61,265 nt of DNA from Caryophanales bacterium UBA5603 (GTDB taxonomy: Bacteria > Bacillota_I > Bacilli_A > Izemoplasmatales > Hujiaoplasmataceae): the NCBI GenBank assembly GCA_002424815.1, contig DILB01000020.1, positions 1-61,265 of the forward strand. Reading direction: 5' to 3'. Below are positions 51,760 to 60,576 of the stretch, one piece after another (the first letter of the stretch is position 1; each line of letters begins with the position of its first letter). The notes under the pieces were generated by a model, which was not told the DNA's origin, ran no database searches, and was given only the letters and a program-made list of their open reading frames with translations. The position numbers were made by a program, and so were the translations under genes.

Positions 51760-52863
51760 TTATAGATTGAAACGAAAATGTACGACATCTCCATCTTGAA
51801 CAAGGTATTCCTTGCCTTCTAGACGGAATTTCCCTTGTTCTTTCGCCTTGGCTTCACTGCCTGCGGCCATTAAATCATCAAAACCAATAATTTCAGCTCG
51901 AATAAAGCCCTTTTCAAAATCGGAGTGAATGATTCCGGCACATTCAGGTGCCTTCATTCCGTTTGTGTAAGTCCAAGCTCGAACTTCTTTATCGCCCGCT
52001 GTAAAAAATGTTTTAAGCCCTAAAAGTTCATAACTCTTATGAATCAGATCCAAAAGACCTGATTCTTTAACACCTAATTCATCAAGAAATATGGCTTTTT
52101 CTTCATCGGGAAGTTCAGAGAGTTCTGATTCAATCTTGGCGGAGATAACTGAAACTTTTGCACTTTCGACATCAGCGAGTTTTTTTACCAATTTAACATA
52201 TTCATTGCTTTCATAATCGGTTAGTTCATCATCGCTGACATTACAAACATATAGCATGGGTTTTGCGGTTAGGAAACTGAAGTTTTTAATTACTTTGATT
52301 TCTTCTGGTGTCAATTTTAACGACCGAATAGGCATTTCATCCATGAGTGCTTTTTGCATTTTAATTAAGACATCATACTCAACGGTGGCTTCTTTGTCTG
52401 TTTTTAAAGAGGCTCTTTTGCTAATCTTTGGTAAACGCTTTTCAATGGTATCTAAATCCGCAAATATGAGTTCAATACGAATAGTTTCTATATCTCTTAA
52501 TGGATTGATGTTGCCCTCAACATGAATAACATTATCGTCATCAAAACATCGGACAACTTGACATATAGCATCACAATTTCGAATATGCGATAGAAATTGA
52601 TTTCCTAATCCTTCACCCTTGGAAGCGCCCTTAACTAACCCAGCGACATCGGTAAATTCGAAGGTTGTATAAATGGTTTTTTTAGGGTTATACATTTTTA
52701 CTAGTTTTTCAATCCGTTCATCCGGAACTTCGACAACCCCAACATTTGGGTCAATTGTTGCGAATGGGTAATTTGCTGCGAATGCCTTTGATTTCGTAAT
52801 GGCATTAAATAACGTTGACTTGCCAACGTTAGGTAAACCAACGATACCTGCGGTTAGTCCCAT
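51760..52863 (-). CDS. ychF: Redox-regulated ATPase YchF
   Basis: Obg-family P-loop ATPase that binds ribosomes and affects stress responses. The N-terminus GIVGLPNVGKSTLFNAIT, the switch region FTDVAGLVKGASKGEGLGN and the NVSDDE segment identify it; the canonical NKxD is altered, as is usual for YchF. The C-terminal TGS domain contains FFTAGDKEVRAWTYTNG. The start at 52863 is 9 nt after GAGGAG. The length is 367 residues. Confidence 0.97.
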   Translation of the reverse strand: MGLTAGIVGLPNVGKSTLFNAITKSKAFAANYPFATIDPNVGVVEVPDERIEKLVKMYNPKKTIYTTFEFTDVAGLVKGASKGEGLGNQFLSHIRNCDAICQVVRCFDDDNVIHVEGNINPLRDIETIRIELIFADLDTIEKRLPKISKRASLKTDKEATVEYDVLIKMQKALMDEMPIRSLKLTPEEIKVIKNFSFLTAKPMLYVCNVSDDELTDYESNEYVKLVKKLADVESAKVSVISAKIESELSELPDEEKAIFLDELGVKESGLLDLIHKSYELLGLKTFFTAGDKEVRAWTYTNGMKAPECAGIIHSDFEKGFIRAEIIGFDDLMAAGSEAKAKEQGKFRLEGKEYLVQDGDVVHFRFNL

Positions 52864-52893
52864 ATCTTTCAACTCCTCTTAAATAACATCTCT

Positions 52894-52922
52894 ATTGTAT
52901 CGCAAAAACCACATTTTTACAA
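52894..52922 (-). promoter_or_regulatory. ychF promoter
   Basis: On the minus strand TTGTAA (52917-52922) and TACAAT (52894-52899) are 17 nt apart, directly after the terminator of the ABC transporter operon. Confidence 0.7.
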
Positions 52923-52927
52923 GTAAA

Positions 52928-52947
52928 ACGGGGGAGAATTCCCCCGT
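52928..52947 (-). terminator. Terminator of the amino-acid ABC transporter operon
   Basis: ACGGGGGA pairs with TCCCCCGT around a four-base loop, a very stable GC helix in AT-rich surroundings. It is followed by TTTACTTG on the minus strand. Confidence 0.75.
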
Positions 52948-52958
52948 AGAATTTTTAT

Positions 52959-53711
52959 CTAAATCTTCTCAATAACCCGTTTTAAAAACTCTTTTGTTCT
53001 TGCATTTGTTGGCTTCTCAAAAATGATTTCAGGTCTTCCTTCTTCAATAACTTTTCCTTGGTCCATGACTATGATATGATCTCCAAATTCCTTAGCAAAT
53101 CCCATTTCATGTGTTACAACAACCATCGTCATTCCTGCTTTTGCCAAAGTTCTCATGACGTTCAATACTTCGCCAATCATTTCGGGATCAAGTGCACTTG
53201 TTGGTTCATCAAATAACATAACGGATGGATGCATGGATAATGCTCTGGCAATTGCAATGCGTTGCTTTTGTCCACCCGATAACTGTGCCGGATAATTTTT
53301 TTCTTTTTCAATTAATCCGACTTGTTTTAATAAATCTCTCGATATTTCTGTCGCCGCTTCGGTTGTTCTTCTTAAGACTGTTGTTTGTCCAACGTTTAAA
53401 TTGTCGAGCACAGTAAGATGAGGAAAAAGATTAAAACTTTGAAACACCATGCCGATATTTTGGCGATGTTTTTGAATATCAAATCCTTTTCCCATGATAT
53501 CAAATTCTCCATATAGAACAGAGCCTGATGTTGGCGTTTCTATTAAATTGAGCATTCTTAAAAGTGTTGATTTTCCTGAACCAGAAGGACCTATAATTAC
53601 CGTTACTTCACCACTTTTTAACTCAAGATTAACATGATCAACCGCAACGGTTCCATCTTTGAACGTCTTTGTTAATTCAACAATTTTTATACTATTATCG
53701 AGCATCTGCAC
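52959..53711 (-). CDS. Polar amino-acid ABC transporter, ATP-binding protein
   Basis: The ATPase of a GlnQ/ArtP-type importer. Walker A is GPSGSGKSTLLRML near residue 41, the Q-loop is GMVFQSFNLFPHLTVL, the signature LSGGQKQRIAIARAL, and Walker B VMLFDEPTSALDP. The 250 residues are usual for this family. A GTG start at 53711 has AGGAG 8 nt upstream and overlaps the permease stop by 17 nt. The substrate is polar amino acids; arginine is favoured from the T-box and metabolic context only. Confidence 0.93.
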   Translation of the reverse strand: MQMLDNSIKIVELTKTFKDGTVAVDHVNLELKSGEVTVIIGPSGSGKSTLLRMLNLIETPTSGSVLYGEFDIMGKGFDIQKHRQNIGMVFQSFNLFPHLTVLDNLNVGQTTVLRRTTEAATEISRDLLKQVGLIEKEKNYPAQLSGGQKQRIAIARALSMHPSVMLFDEPTSALDPEMIGEVLNVMRTLAKAGMTMVVVTHEMGFAKEFGDHIIVMDQGKVIEEGRPEIIFEKPTNARTKEFLKRVIEKI

Positions 53712-54381
53712 GTTTCATTCTCCTTTCAAAATAAGCCATTAATTTTGAGGTTGGAAAAGTCAAAAGGAAATAAAGTACTGCAGCAATAACATATGACTCT
53801 TTGACGGCATATGTTGAAGTACGAACGATGATGGCTGAATACATCAATTCAGCAATTCCAAGATACATAAAGATTGAGGTTTCTTTGATCATCGTAACGA
53901 ATTCATTGCCCAAAGCGGGCAAAATATTCTTTACCGCCTGAGGCATAATAATCTTTACCATGGTTTGCTTTTTACTCATTCCTAGACTTTCAGCTGCTTC
54001 GGTTTGCCCCTTGTCAACCGCGTTGATACCGCCTCGAATAACTTCAGAAACATAGGCACTCGAATTGATTAAAAGTGCAAGCATTCCAGGGATAAAACTA
54101 GATAGATCAATTCCAAATACAAGTGTAACAGGCATTCTAAAAAATGAGTATATCAGCAATACTTGTACAAGGATGGGTGTTCCACGGATTAATTCGACAT
54201 AAGCAGTCGCAATCAATTGAAACACTTTATTTTTAGACAATCTCATCAAAGCTGGAATGATACCTAACATGGTCCCAAGCATAACCGACATCACTGCTAA
54301 AAGTAATGTCATACCAAGACCTCTTAAAAATATTTGGATATAATATCCTTCAAGTAGAAAACTAAAATCCATGTTCGTCAT
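53695..54381 (-). CDS. Polar amino-acid ABC transporter, permease
   Basis: Membrane subunit of the HisM/GlnP type. It has about five hydrophobic segments and the cytoplasmic coupling motif EVIRGGINAVDKGQTEAAES followed by LGMSKKQTMVKIIMPQAVKN, the EAA loop. The length is 228 residues. Its start overlaps the stop of the binding protein (ATGA). A single permease gene implies a homodimeric channel. Confidence 0.93.
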   Translation of the reverse strand: MTNMDFSFLLEGYYIQIFLRGLGMTLLLAVMSVMLGTMLGIIPALMRLSKNKVFQLIATAYVELIRGTPILVQVLLIYSFFRMPVTLVFGIDLSSFIPGMLALLINSSAYVSEVIRGGINAVDKGQTEAAESLGMSKKQTMVKIIMPQAVKNILPALGNEFVTMIKETSIFMYLGIAELMYSAIIVRTSTYAVKESYVIAAVLYFLLTFPTSKLMAYFERRMKRADAR

Positions 54382-55202
54382 TCATTCGTTTTCGTGCCGT
54401 TTAATAGAACAGCATTTTGTACAATCTGATTTATTTGTCCCGTTGAGATGATTTCATTTAAAACTTTGTTAATTGAATTTAATAATTCAATATTGCCTTT
54501 TTGAACCGCAACTGCACTTCCTCCATCTGGATCTCCAATACTAAAATTAGCAATTGCTAGGCCGTTATGATTTAAAACATACCCTGTAGCAACCGGCTCT
54601 TCAAGGACCACTGCATTGATCTGACCATCCATCAATCGAATGACTAAATCCGGAACATTTTGAATAAATTGTTTTTGTGATAGAGGGAATGATTCATTGA
54701 CTAAATCTTGTTGAATCGTCCCTAATTGAGCACCTATCTTTAGATTTTGAAGATTGAGCGATTCAATGGAAGTGTACGTTGAAACCATGGACTCGTTAAT
54801 CAAAACAACTTGAATCGCCTCATAATAAACGATTGAAAAATCAACTTTTTCTGCACGTTCATCAGTCGGAGTCATCCCTGCCAAAACAAAATCAACTTTG
54901 CCGTTTACCAAATCGTCAAGTAAAAAATCAAACCCTTTATTGACAACTTTTAAATTTTTTCCAAGCTCAGCAGCTATTAATTTAGCTATCTCTATATCAA
55001 TTCCAACGAGTGTTTGTTTTCCATCAACCAACATGGGCCATTCATAGGGCGCATAATCCGCAGACGTTCCTAAGGTAATAAAATCATCATACGACTCATC
55101 GATGATATAAGTGTAAATATTGCTATTCGAACAAGCAATCATGATCGAAGAAATCATGAAAATCAGTACGATAGTGAAAATATTGAATCCTTTTTTAAAC
55201 AT
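54378..55202 (-). CDS. Polar amino-acid ABC transporter, substrate-binding lipoprotein
   Basis: Family-3 solute-binding protein. Residues 1-24 form a lipoprotein signal (hydrophobic stretch ending SSIMIAC, Cys24 the lipidated residue). The mature part has LGTSADYAPYEW, GIDIEIAKLIAAELGKNLKV, VDFVLAGMTPTDERAEKVDFS and AQLGTIQQ, typical of polar amino-acid binders. The 274 residues are usual. It is the first gene behind the T-box leader. The exact ligand is not readable from the sequence. Confidence 0.92.
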   Translation of the reverse strand: MFKKGFNIFTIVLIFMISSIMIACSNSNIYTYIIDESYDDFITLGTSADYAPYEWPMLVDGKQTLVGIDIEIAKLIAAELGKNLKVVNKGFDFLLDDLVNGKVDFVLAGMTPTDERAEKVDFSIVYYEAIQVVLINESMVSTYTSIESLNLQNLKIGAQLGTIQQDLVNESFPLSQKQFIQNVPDLVIRLMDGQINAVVLEEPVATGYVLNHNGLAIANFSIGDPDGGSAVAVQKGNIELLNSINKVLNEIISTGQINQIVQNAVLLNGTKTNE

Positions 55203-55279
55203 TTTAATTAAACCTCTCTTTTTGATTTATTATATAAAACGCCCTTACTGAGTAAATAAAACTGTTCAGAACGAAATTA

Positions 55280-55313
55280 CCACAGTACCATCTTTTATTC
55301 CGAAATAATTCGG
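55280..55313 (-). promoter_or_regulatory. Degenerate second T-box antiterminator element
   Basis: On the minus strand a small stem CCGAATTATTTCGG is followed, 6 nt on, by AGATGGTACTGTGG and then TAATTTCGTTCT. The functional T-box upstream has CCGGATTTTTCCGG, 4 nt, then AAGGTGGTACCGCGT. The order and spacing are the same, but the second has lost key G and C residues of the antiterminator helix. No Stem I fits in the roughly 75 nt before it. It looks like the decayed copy of a tandem T-box. Confidence 0.5.
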
Positions 55314-55372
55314 TGCTAAAATTCGTAAATGTCGATTGACATTACAATCGAATCTCATGAATAGTAGAAACG

Positions 55373-55612
55373 TATAAAAAAATAAAAATCCTTAGCTAAG
55401 AAGCCAAGGACGTCATTTATACGCGGTACCACCTTAGTTCCGGAAAAATCCGGCACTTAAATCGTTAACGCCGATCATACGTCTAAACCTAAGAAATCTT
55501 CGATTTAAAAGCTCCAAAGCACGTTCATAACTCAACTTTACTGACTCGCACCCTTGCATCAGTTCTCTAGAAAAGTCCTTAGTTATTACTACTCTTTTTC
55601 ATTGCTTTGGGA
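55373..55612 (-). ncRNA. T-box riboswitch, specifier probably CGU (Arg)
   Basis: The T-box AAGGTGGTACCGCGT (55421-55435) is followed by a strong terminator helix, GTCCTTGGC / GCTAAGGAT (55391-55412), and a T run. The base of Stem I is CCAAAG / CTTTGG (55605-55610 with 55514-55519). Above it, ATAACT pairs with AGTTAT (55581-55586 with 55527-55532), flanked by AGTA and GAA, the loop-E motif. Directly after GAA comes CGU G (55520-55523), reading as an Arg specifier followed by a purine. A one-base shift would give GUG (Val) followed by C, which is less typical. It controls the ABC transporter. Confidence 0.88.
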
Positions 55613-55615
55613 ATA

Positions 55616-55643
55616 ATTATATCAATAATTTGATGAAATGCAA
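55616..55643 (-). promoter_or_regulatory. Promoter of the T-box leader
   Basis: On the minus strand TTGCAT (55638-55643) and TATAAT (55616-55621) are 16 nt apart, placing the transcript start just before Stem I. Confidence 0.75.
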
Positions 55644-55757
55644 ATGAAAAAATAATGAAAATGTTTTCATAATTTATGATCGATAATTTCATCAATTTTC
55701 AAATGTAATCCCCCGAAATATGTGATAAAAAATCTTATAAAAATAGATAGAAAAAAC

Positions 55758-56549
55758 TTATTCAATAAAGGTTTTTCTTATCGGAAGATGGAATAAATTA
55801 CGGGTATTCTCCATAGTTATTTGATCTAAATCCTTGATATCCATATTGCGTAAAAAAGCAATCGATTCAAGTATTATTGGTAAAAAAGAAGGGTTATTTT
55901 CTTTACCACGATATGGATGTGGGGCAAGATAAGGGGCGTCAGTTTCTATTAATAGGCGATGACTTGGGATAATTTTAGCAACCGCTTTGGGTGTTACAGC
56001 GTTTTTAAAAGTCACAGGACCTGCCAACGAAATATATAGATTTTCATTCACAAAATCGCGGACCATTTCCGAAGAACCCGAATAACAATGCATGACACCA
56101 GATATTTCTTGATGTTTATATTTTTTTAACATTTCTAGCACATCATGCGCTGAATCACGCATGTGAATGACAAGCGGCTTTCCCGTTTTATTCGCAAGAT
56201 CAATTTGAGCTTTAAACACGTCGTGTTGAACTGCTTTATAGGTTTGATCCCAAAAATAATCCAATCCACATTCACCAATGCCTACCACTTTTGGATGTCG
56301 TAACATTTCTTCAAGATGAGTCATATCCTCTGGTTTGACATGTTGCGCATGAGAAGGATGGAATCCAACCGTACAAAAAACGTTAGGATATTGCTCAGCA
56401 ATTGCCAAGGCTTTTAGATTCGTAGAATTGTCATATCCAACACAAACAAATGCTTCAACCCCTGAATTCATGGATTTTGTAATTATTTCATCGACATTGT
56501 GATGAAAAGCTTCATCATTTAAATGAACATGAGAGTCTATCAAAGTCAT
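55758..56549 (-). CDS. tatD: TatD-family metal-dependent deoxyribonuclease
   Basis: TIM-barrel hydrolase with 3'-5' exonuclease activity in studied members. The first metal motif is LIDSHVHLND, then VGIGECGLDYFWD (Glu ligand), KPLVIHMRDSAHD, VMHCYSGSSEM and LIETDAPYLAPHPYRGKEN. I chose the ATG at 56549, beside TTTTGGAG; the frame extends ten codons upstream without support. The length is 263 residues. It lies alone between the tuf terminator and the T-box operon. Confidence 0.93.
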   Translation of the reverse strand: MTLIDSHVHLNDEAFHHNVDEIITKSMNSGVEAFVCVGYDNSTNLKALAIAEQYPNVFCTVGFHPSHAQHVKPEDMTHLEEMLRHPKVVGIGECGLDYFWDQTYKAVQHDVFKAQIDLANKTGKPLVIHMRDSAHDVLEMLKKYKHQEISGVMHCYSGSSEMVRDFVNENLYISLAGPVTFKNAVTPKAVAKIIPSHRLLIETDAPYLAPHPYRGKENNPSFLPIILESIAFLRNMDIKDLDQITMENTRNLFHLPIRKTFIE

Positions 56550-56606
56550 CATCTCCAAAATCGTCAGTCTTGAAATCATTATATCATGAAATTAAGTATT
56601 TTAAAA

Positions 56607-56633
56607 ATTAAAAAAGGGATGCATCAGCATCCC
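56607..56633 (-). terminator. Terminator of tuf
   Basis: On the minus strand GGGATGC-TGAT-GCATCCC is followed by TTTTTTAATTTTT. It ends the str operon/tuf transcript. Confidence 0.88.
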
Positions 56634-56653
56634 CAAATTTAATACAATTTCGA

Positions 56654-57838
56654 TTACTTTAAAATAGTAACGACAGAGCCAGCACCAACGGTGTGTCCGC
56701 CTTCACGAATCGAGAACTTCGTGCCTTGTTCCAAAGCGATCGGATGAATCAATTCAACGATCATTTCAGTGTTATCGCCAGGCATGACCATTTCAATACC
56801 CTTTGGCAAATCGATAACGCCCGTTACGTCCGTCGTACGGAAGTAGAATTGCGGACGATAATTTGAGAAGAACGGTGTATGACGTCCGCCTTCTTCTTTG
56901 CTCAATACATAAACTTGAGCAGTAAAGTTCGTGTGCGGAGTAACTGACTTCGGTTTAGCAATAACTTGTCCACGTTGTACTTCTTCGCGGGAAATGCCGC
57001 GGAGGAGCAATCCGACGTTATCGCCGGCTTGTGCGTAGTCAAGAAGTTTACGGAACATTTCAACACCAGTAACAACCGATGCTTTCGTGTCTTTGATACC
57101 GATAATTTCAATTGCATCGCCAACTTTAATGGTTCCGCGGTCAACACGACCAGTTGCAACTGTACCACGTCCAGTAATTGTGAAGACATCTTCGACAGGC
57201 ATCATAAATGGTTTGTCTACTGGTCTTTCTGGAAGTGGAATATAAGAGTCAACAGCGTCCATAAGTTCCATGATTTTAGCTTCGTATACAGGGTCGCCTT
57301 CCATAGCTCTTAAAGCGGAGCCAACGATAATCGGCGTTTCGTCGCCTGGGAATTGATATTCATCAAGTAGTTCACGGATTTCCATTTCAACCAATTCGAT
57401 AAGTTCTGGATCATCAACCATGTCTGCTTTGTTCAAGAAGACAACGATTTTCGGAACGCCTACTTGGCGAGATAAAAGAATGTGTTCTCTAGTTTGTGGC
57501 ATCGCGCCGTCTGCAGCGGATACAACAAGAATCGCGCCGTCCATTTGAGCAGCACCAGTGATCATGTTTTTTACATAGTCAGCATGACCTGGGCAGTCTA
57601 CGTGTGCATAGTGACGGTTAGCGGTAGAATATTCGATGTGAGCGGTGTTAATCGTGATTCCTCTTGCCTTTTCTTCTGGTGCAGAGTCGATGGATGCATA
57701 GTCACGAACTTCAGACAAACCTTTTTTTGCCAATACCATAGTGATAGCGGCGGTCAAAGTAGTTTTTCCGTGGTCAACGTGACCAATGGTGCCAACGTTA
57801 ACGTGTGGTTTTGTACGTTCAAATTTAGCTTTTGCCAT
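56654..57838 (-). CDS. tuf: Translation elongation factor Tu
   Basis: Carries aminoacyl-tRNA to the ribosome. The P-loop GTIGHVDHGKTTLTAA, switch region ARGITINTAHIEY, DCPGHADYVKN and FLNKADMVDD are all canonical. The C-terminal barrel ends GGHTVGAGSVVTILK. The 394 residues are usual. It follows fusA but has its own promoter, allowing extra expression. Confidence 0.98.
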   Translation of the reverse strand: MAKAKFERTKPHVNVGTIGHVDHGKTTLTAAITMVLAKKGLSEVRDYASIDSAPEEKARGITINTAHIEYSTANRHYAHVDCPGHADYVKNMITGAAQMDGAILVVSAADGAMPQTREHILLSRQVGVPKIVVFLNKADMVDDPELIELVEMEIRELLDEYQFPGDETPIIVGSALRAMEGDPVYEAKIMELMDAVDSYIPLPERPVDKPFMMPVEDVFTITGRGTVATGRVDRGTIKVGDAIEIIGIKDTKASVVTGVEMFRKLLDYAQAGDNVGLLLRGISREEVQRGQVIAKPKSVTPHTNFTAQVYVLSKEEGGRHTPFFSNYRPQFYFRTTDVTGVIDLPKGIEMVMPGDNTEMIVELIHPIALEQGTKFSIREGGHTVGAGSVVTILK

Positions 57839-57893
57839 TTTTATATTCTCCTTTTTAGTTTTTTATATTATTTGGATTTAGTTTGTCGATAAT

Positions 57894-57922
57894 ATTGTAT
57901 AACAATAACATCGATAATGCAA
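57894..57922 (-). promoter_or_regulatory. tuf promoter
   Basis: On the minus strand TTGCAT (57917-57922) and TACAAT (57894-57899) are 17 nt apart, in the 120-nt gap between fusA and tuf. An AAAGGAG Shine-Dalgarno precedes tuf. Confidence 0.7.
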
Positions 57923-57958
57923 TAGGTTTGTTTTTAGCAACAGGCCGATAAGACGGGT

Positions 57959-60028
57959 TTATCCGTTGCGTTTTTTAATGATTTCTTCAGTGATTGATTT
58001 AGGGCATTCCTCATAATGCGAGAACTGCATTGAATAAGTCGCTCTACCTTGTGAGTTGGAACGTAAAGCTGTTGAATAGCCAAACATCTGTGATAGTGGG
58101 ACCTTAGCAGAAATCTTTTGGGCATTGCCTCTTGATTCCTGACCTTCGATGCGACCACGACGACTGGTTAAATCACCAATAACGTTTCCTAAATAATCAT
58201 CCGGTGAGACGACATCAACAGCCATAATGGGTTCAAGTAACGTGGGTTTGCATTTATCTTTAACTTGTTTTAATGCCATCGAAGCAGCGATCTTAAATGC
58301 CATTTCTGAGGAGTCAACTTCATGGTAAGATCCATCATATAACGTAGCCTTGATGTCAAGCATCGGATAGCCCGCAATGACACCGGATTGAAGTGACTCT
58401 TGAAGACCTTTATCAACAGAAGAGATATATTCTCTTGGTACGACACCGCCGACTACTTTGTCAACGAATTCATATCCTTTTGCTGGATTAGGTTCGAATT
58501 TAATCCAAACATGACCATATTGACCACGTCCACCCGATTGACGAATAAAACGTCCTTCACAATTTGCTTCTTGGCGAATTGTTTCGCGATAAGAGACTTG
58601 TGGATTACCGACGCTCGCTTCAACTTTAAATTCACGACGCATTCTATCTACAATAATCTCTAAATGCAATTCACCCATGCCAGAAATAATTGTTTGGCTG
58701 GTTTCTTGATCCGTATAAGTTCTAAATGTTGGATCTTCTTCTGCGAGTTTTGATAAGGCAACGCCCATTTTATCTTGGTCGTTTTTTGTCTTTGGTTCAA
58801 TGGCTACGGAGATAACCGTTTCAGGGAAAATCATCGATTCAAGAATGACGAATTTCTTTTCTGAACAAAGAGTGTCCCCAGTAATCGTATCTTTTAGTCC
58901 AACAGCGGCCGCAATATCTCCGCAATAAACTGTATCAATTTCAGAGCGATTATTCGCATGCATTTGAAGCAAGCGACCTAAACGTTCTTTTTTACCTTTA
59001 GAGGTATTCATGATGTAGGAACCTTTATCAACATTTCCTGAATAAACACGGAAGAATGTCAGACGACCGACAAAGGGATCGGTCATGACTTTGAATGCTA
59101 AAGCAACAAATTCGTGTTTATCATCATGTTCCACGATAATTTCATCGCCATGTTTATCGAACCCCTTAATTTGGGGTACTTCAACAGGAGAAGGTAAATA
59201 ATCGATGACGCAATCAAGCATCGGCTTAACGCCTTTGTTTTTGAAAGCTGAACCACAGATGACTGGGAAGAATTCTACAGAGAGCGTTGCAGCACGAACC
59301 GCTTTTTTTAGCAATTCAGGCGATACTTCATCACCATCTAAATAGACATTCATCAATTCTTCATCGTAGTCAGCTACTGCCTCAATAAGAATACCGCGTT
59401 TCTCTTTAGCAAGTTCGAGCATGTTTTGCGGGATTGGTTTGATTTCAAAATCTTCATCTTGTCCACCATCAAAATAGATTGCTTTCATTCCTACCAAATC
59501 AATCATGCCTTGGAAGGAAGCTTCAGCACCGATAGGCCATTGAATGGCTTCGGCTTTAGCACCTAAACGATTGTGAATTGATTCGATTGAATAAGCAAAG
59601 TCTGCGCCCGTCTTATCCATCTTATTAGCGAATACGACACGGGGAACATGATATTCGTTTGCCTGTCTCCAAACAGTTTCAGTTTGGGGTTCCACACCGG
59701 CCTGGGCATCCAGTACCGTTACGGCACCATCCAAAACACGAAGGGATCTTGAAACCTCGACGGTGAAATCAACGTGGCCAGGGGTGTCGATGATATTTAC
59801 TCTGTGATTTTTCCAAAAAGCAGTGGTCGCAGCGGCAGTAATGGTAATTCCACGTTCTTGCTCTTGTTCCATCCAGTCCATTTGCGAACTGCCGTCATGA
59901 GTTTCACCCATTTTGTGGATTTTACCCGTGTGGAACAGAACGCGTTCGGTTGTCGTGGTTTTGCCGGCATCAATGTGAGCCATGATGCCAATGTTACGTG
60001 TTTTGTCTAATGTGTATTCACGTGCCAT
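57959..60028 (-). CDS. fusA: Translation elongation factor G
   Basis: GTPase that drives translocation and, with RRF, ribosome recycling. The P-loop NIGIMAHIDAGKTTTTERVL, the switch ERGITITAAATTAFW, DTPGHVDFTVEVSRSLRVLD and FANKMDKTGADF are canonical. Domain IV contains GQYGHVWIKFEPNPAKGYEF. The 689 residues are usual. It lies 17 nt after rpsG. Confidence 0.98.
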   Translation of the reverse strand: MAREYTLDKTRNIGIMAHIDAGKTTTTERVLFHTGKIHKMGETHDGSSQMDWMEQEQERGITITAAATTAFWKNHRVNIIDTPGHVDFTVEVSRSLRVLDGAVTVLDAQAGVEPQTETVWRQANEYHVPRVVFANKMDKTGADFAYSIESIHNRLGAKAEAIQWPIGAEASFQGMIDLVGMKAIYFDGGQDEDFEIKPIPQNMLELAKEKRGILIEAVADYDEELMNVYLDGDEVSPELLKKAVRAATLSVEFFPVICGSAFKNKGVKPMLDCVIDYLPSPVEVPQIKGFDKHGDEIIVEHDDKHEFVALAFKVMTDPFVGRLTFFRVYSGNVDKGSYIMNTSKGKKERLGRLLQMHANNRSEIDTVYCGDIAAAVGLKDTITGDTLCSEKKFVILESMIFPETVISVAIEPKTKNDQDKMGVALSKLAEEDPTFRTYTDQETSQTIISGMGELHLEIIVDRMRREFKVEASVGNPQVSYRETIRQEANCEGRFIRQSGGRGQYGHVWIKFEPNPAKGYEFVDKVVGGVVPREYISSVDKGLQESLQSGVIAGYPMLDIKATLYDGSYHEVDSSEMAFKIAASMALKQVKDKCKPTLLEPIMAVDVVSPDDYLGNVIGDLTSRRGRIEGQESRGNAQKISAKVPLSQMFGYSTALRSNSQGRATYSMQFSHYEECPKSITEEIIKKRNG

Positions 60029-60045
60029 AACTGATTCCTTCCTAA

Positions 60046-60516
60046 CTAAAAGCGATAATGTGCAAAGGCCTTATTGGCTTCTGCCATTCTATGCATATCT
60101 TCTTTTTTCTTGACAGAAGCTCCTTGACCATTTGATGCATCAACGATTTCTTTTGCCAACCGTTCTTCCATGGTTTTTTCATTTCTTGAACGAGAATATT
60201 GAACCAACCATCTGAGGCCCAATGTCACGCGGCGGTCACTCTTGACTTCGCCTGGAACTTGGTAATTTTGACCGCCAATACGACGGCTTCTTACTTCGAG
60301 AACTGGCATGATATTATTGAGTGCGTCGTTGAAAACTTCAAGTGGTTCACGACCTGTCATTTCTCCTACGCGTTTAAACGCTGTATAGAGAATATTTTGA
60401 GCCAGACCTTTTTTACCTTCCAACATAACGCTGTTGATTAATTTCGTTACTAATTTTGAGTTGTAAATTGGATCCGGCAATACGTCTCTTTTAACAACTT
60501 TTCCTTTACGAGGCAT
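60046..60516 (-). CDS. rpsG: 30S ribosomal protein S7
   Basis: Nucleates assembly of the 30S head and contacts the E-site tRNA. The N-terminus MPRKGKVVKRDVLPDPIYNS and the segment VEVRSRRIGGQNYQVPGEVK-like region (LEVRSRRIGGQNYQVPGEV) are diagnostic. The 156 residues are usual. It lies between rpsL and fusA in the str operon. Confidence 0.98.
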   Translation of the reverse strand: MPRKGKVVKRDVLPDPIYNSKLVTKLINSVMLEGKKGLAQNILYTAFKRVGEMTGREPLEVFNDALNNIMPVLEVRSRRIGGQNYQVPGEVKSDRRVTLGLRWLVQYSRSRNEKTMEERLAKEIVDASNGQGASVKKKEDMHRMAEANKAFAHYRF

Positions 60517-60576
60517 AACTAAATTCCTCCTTTCGAGAGATATTATATGATTTTTATGATGTGCTGTGTGAAGGGA

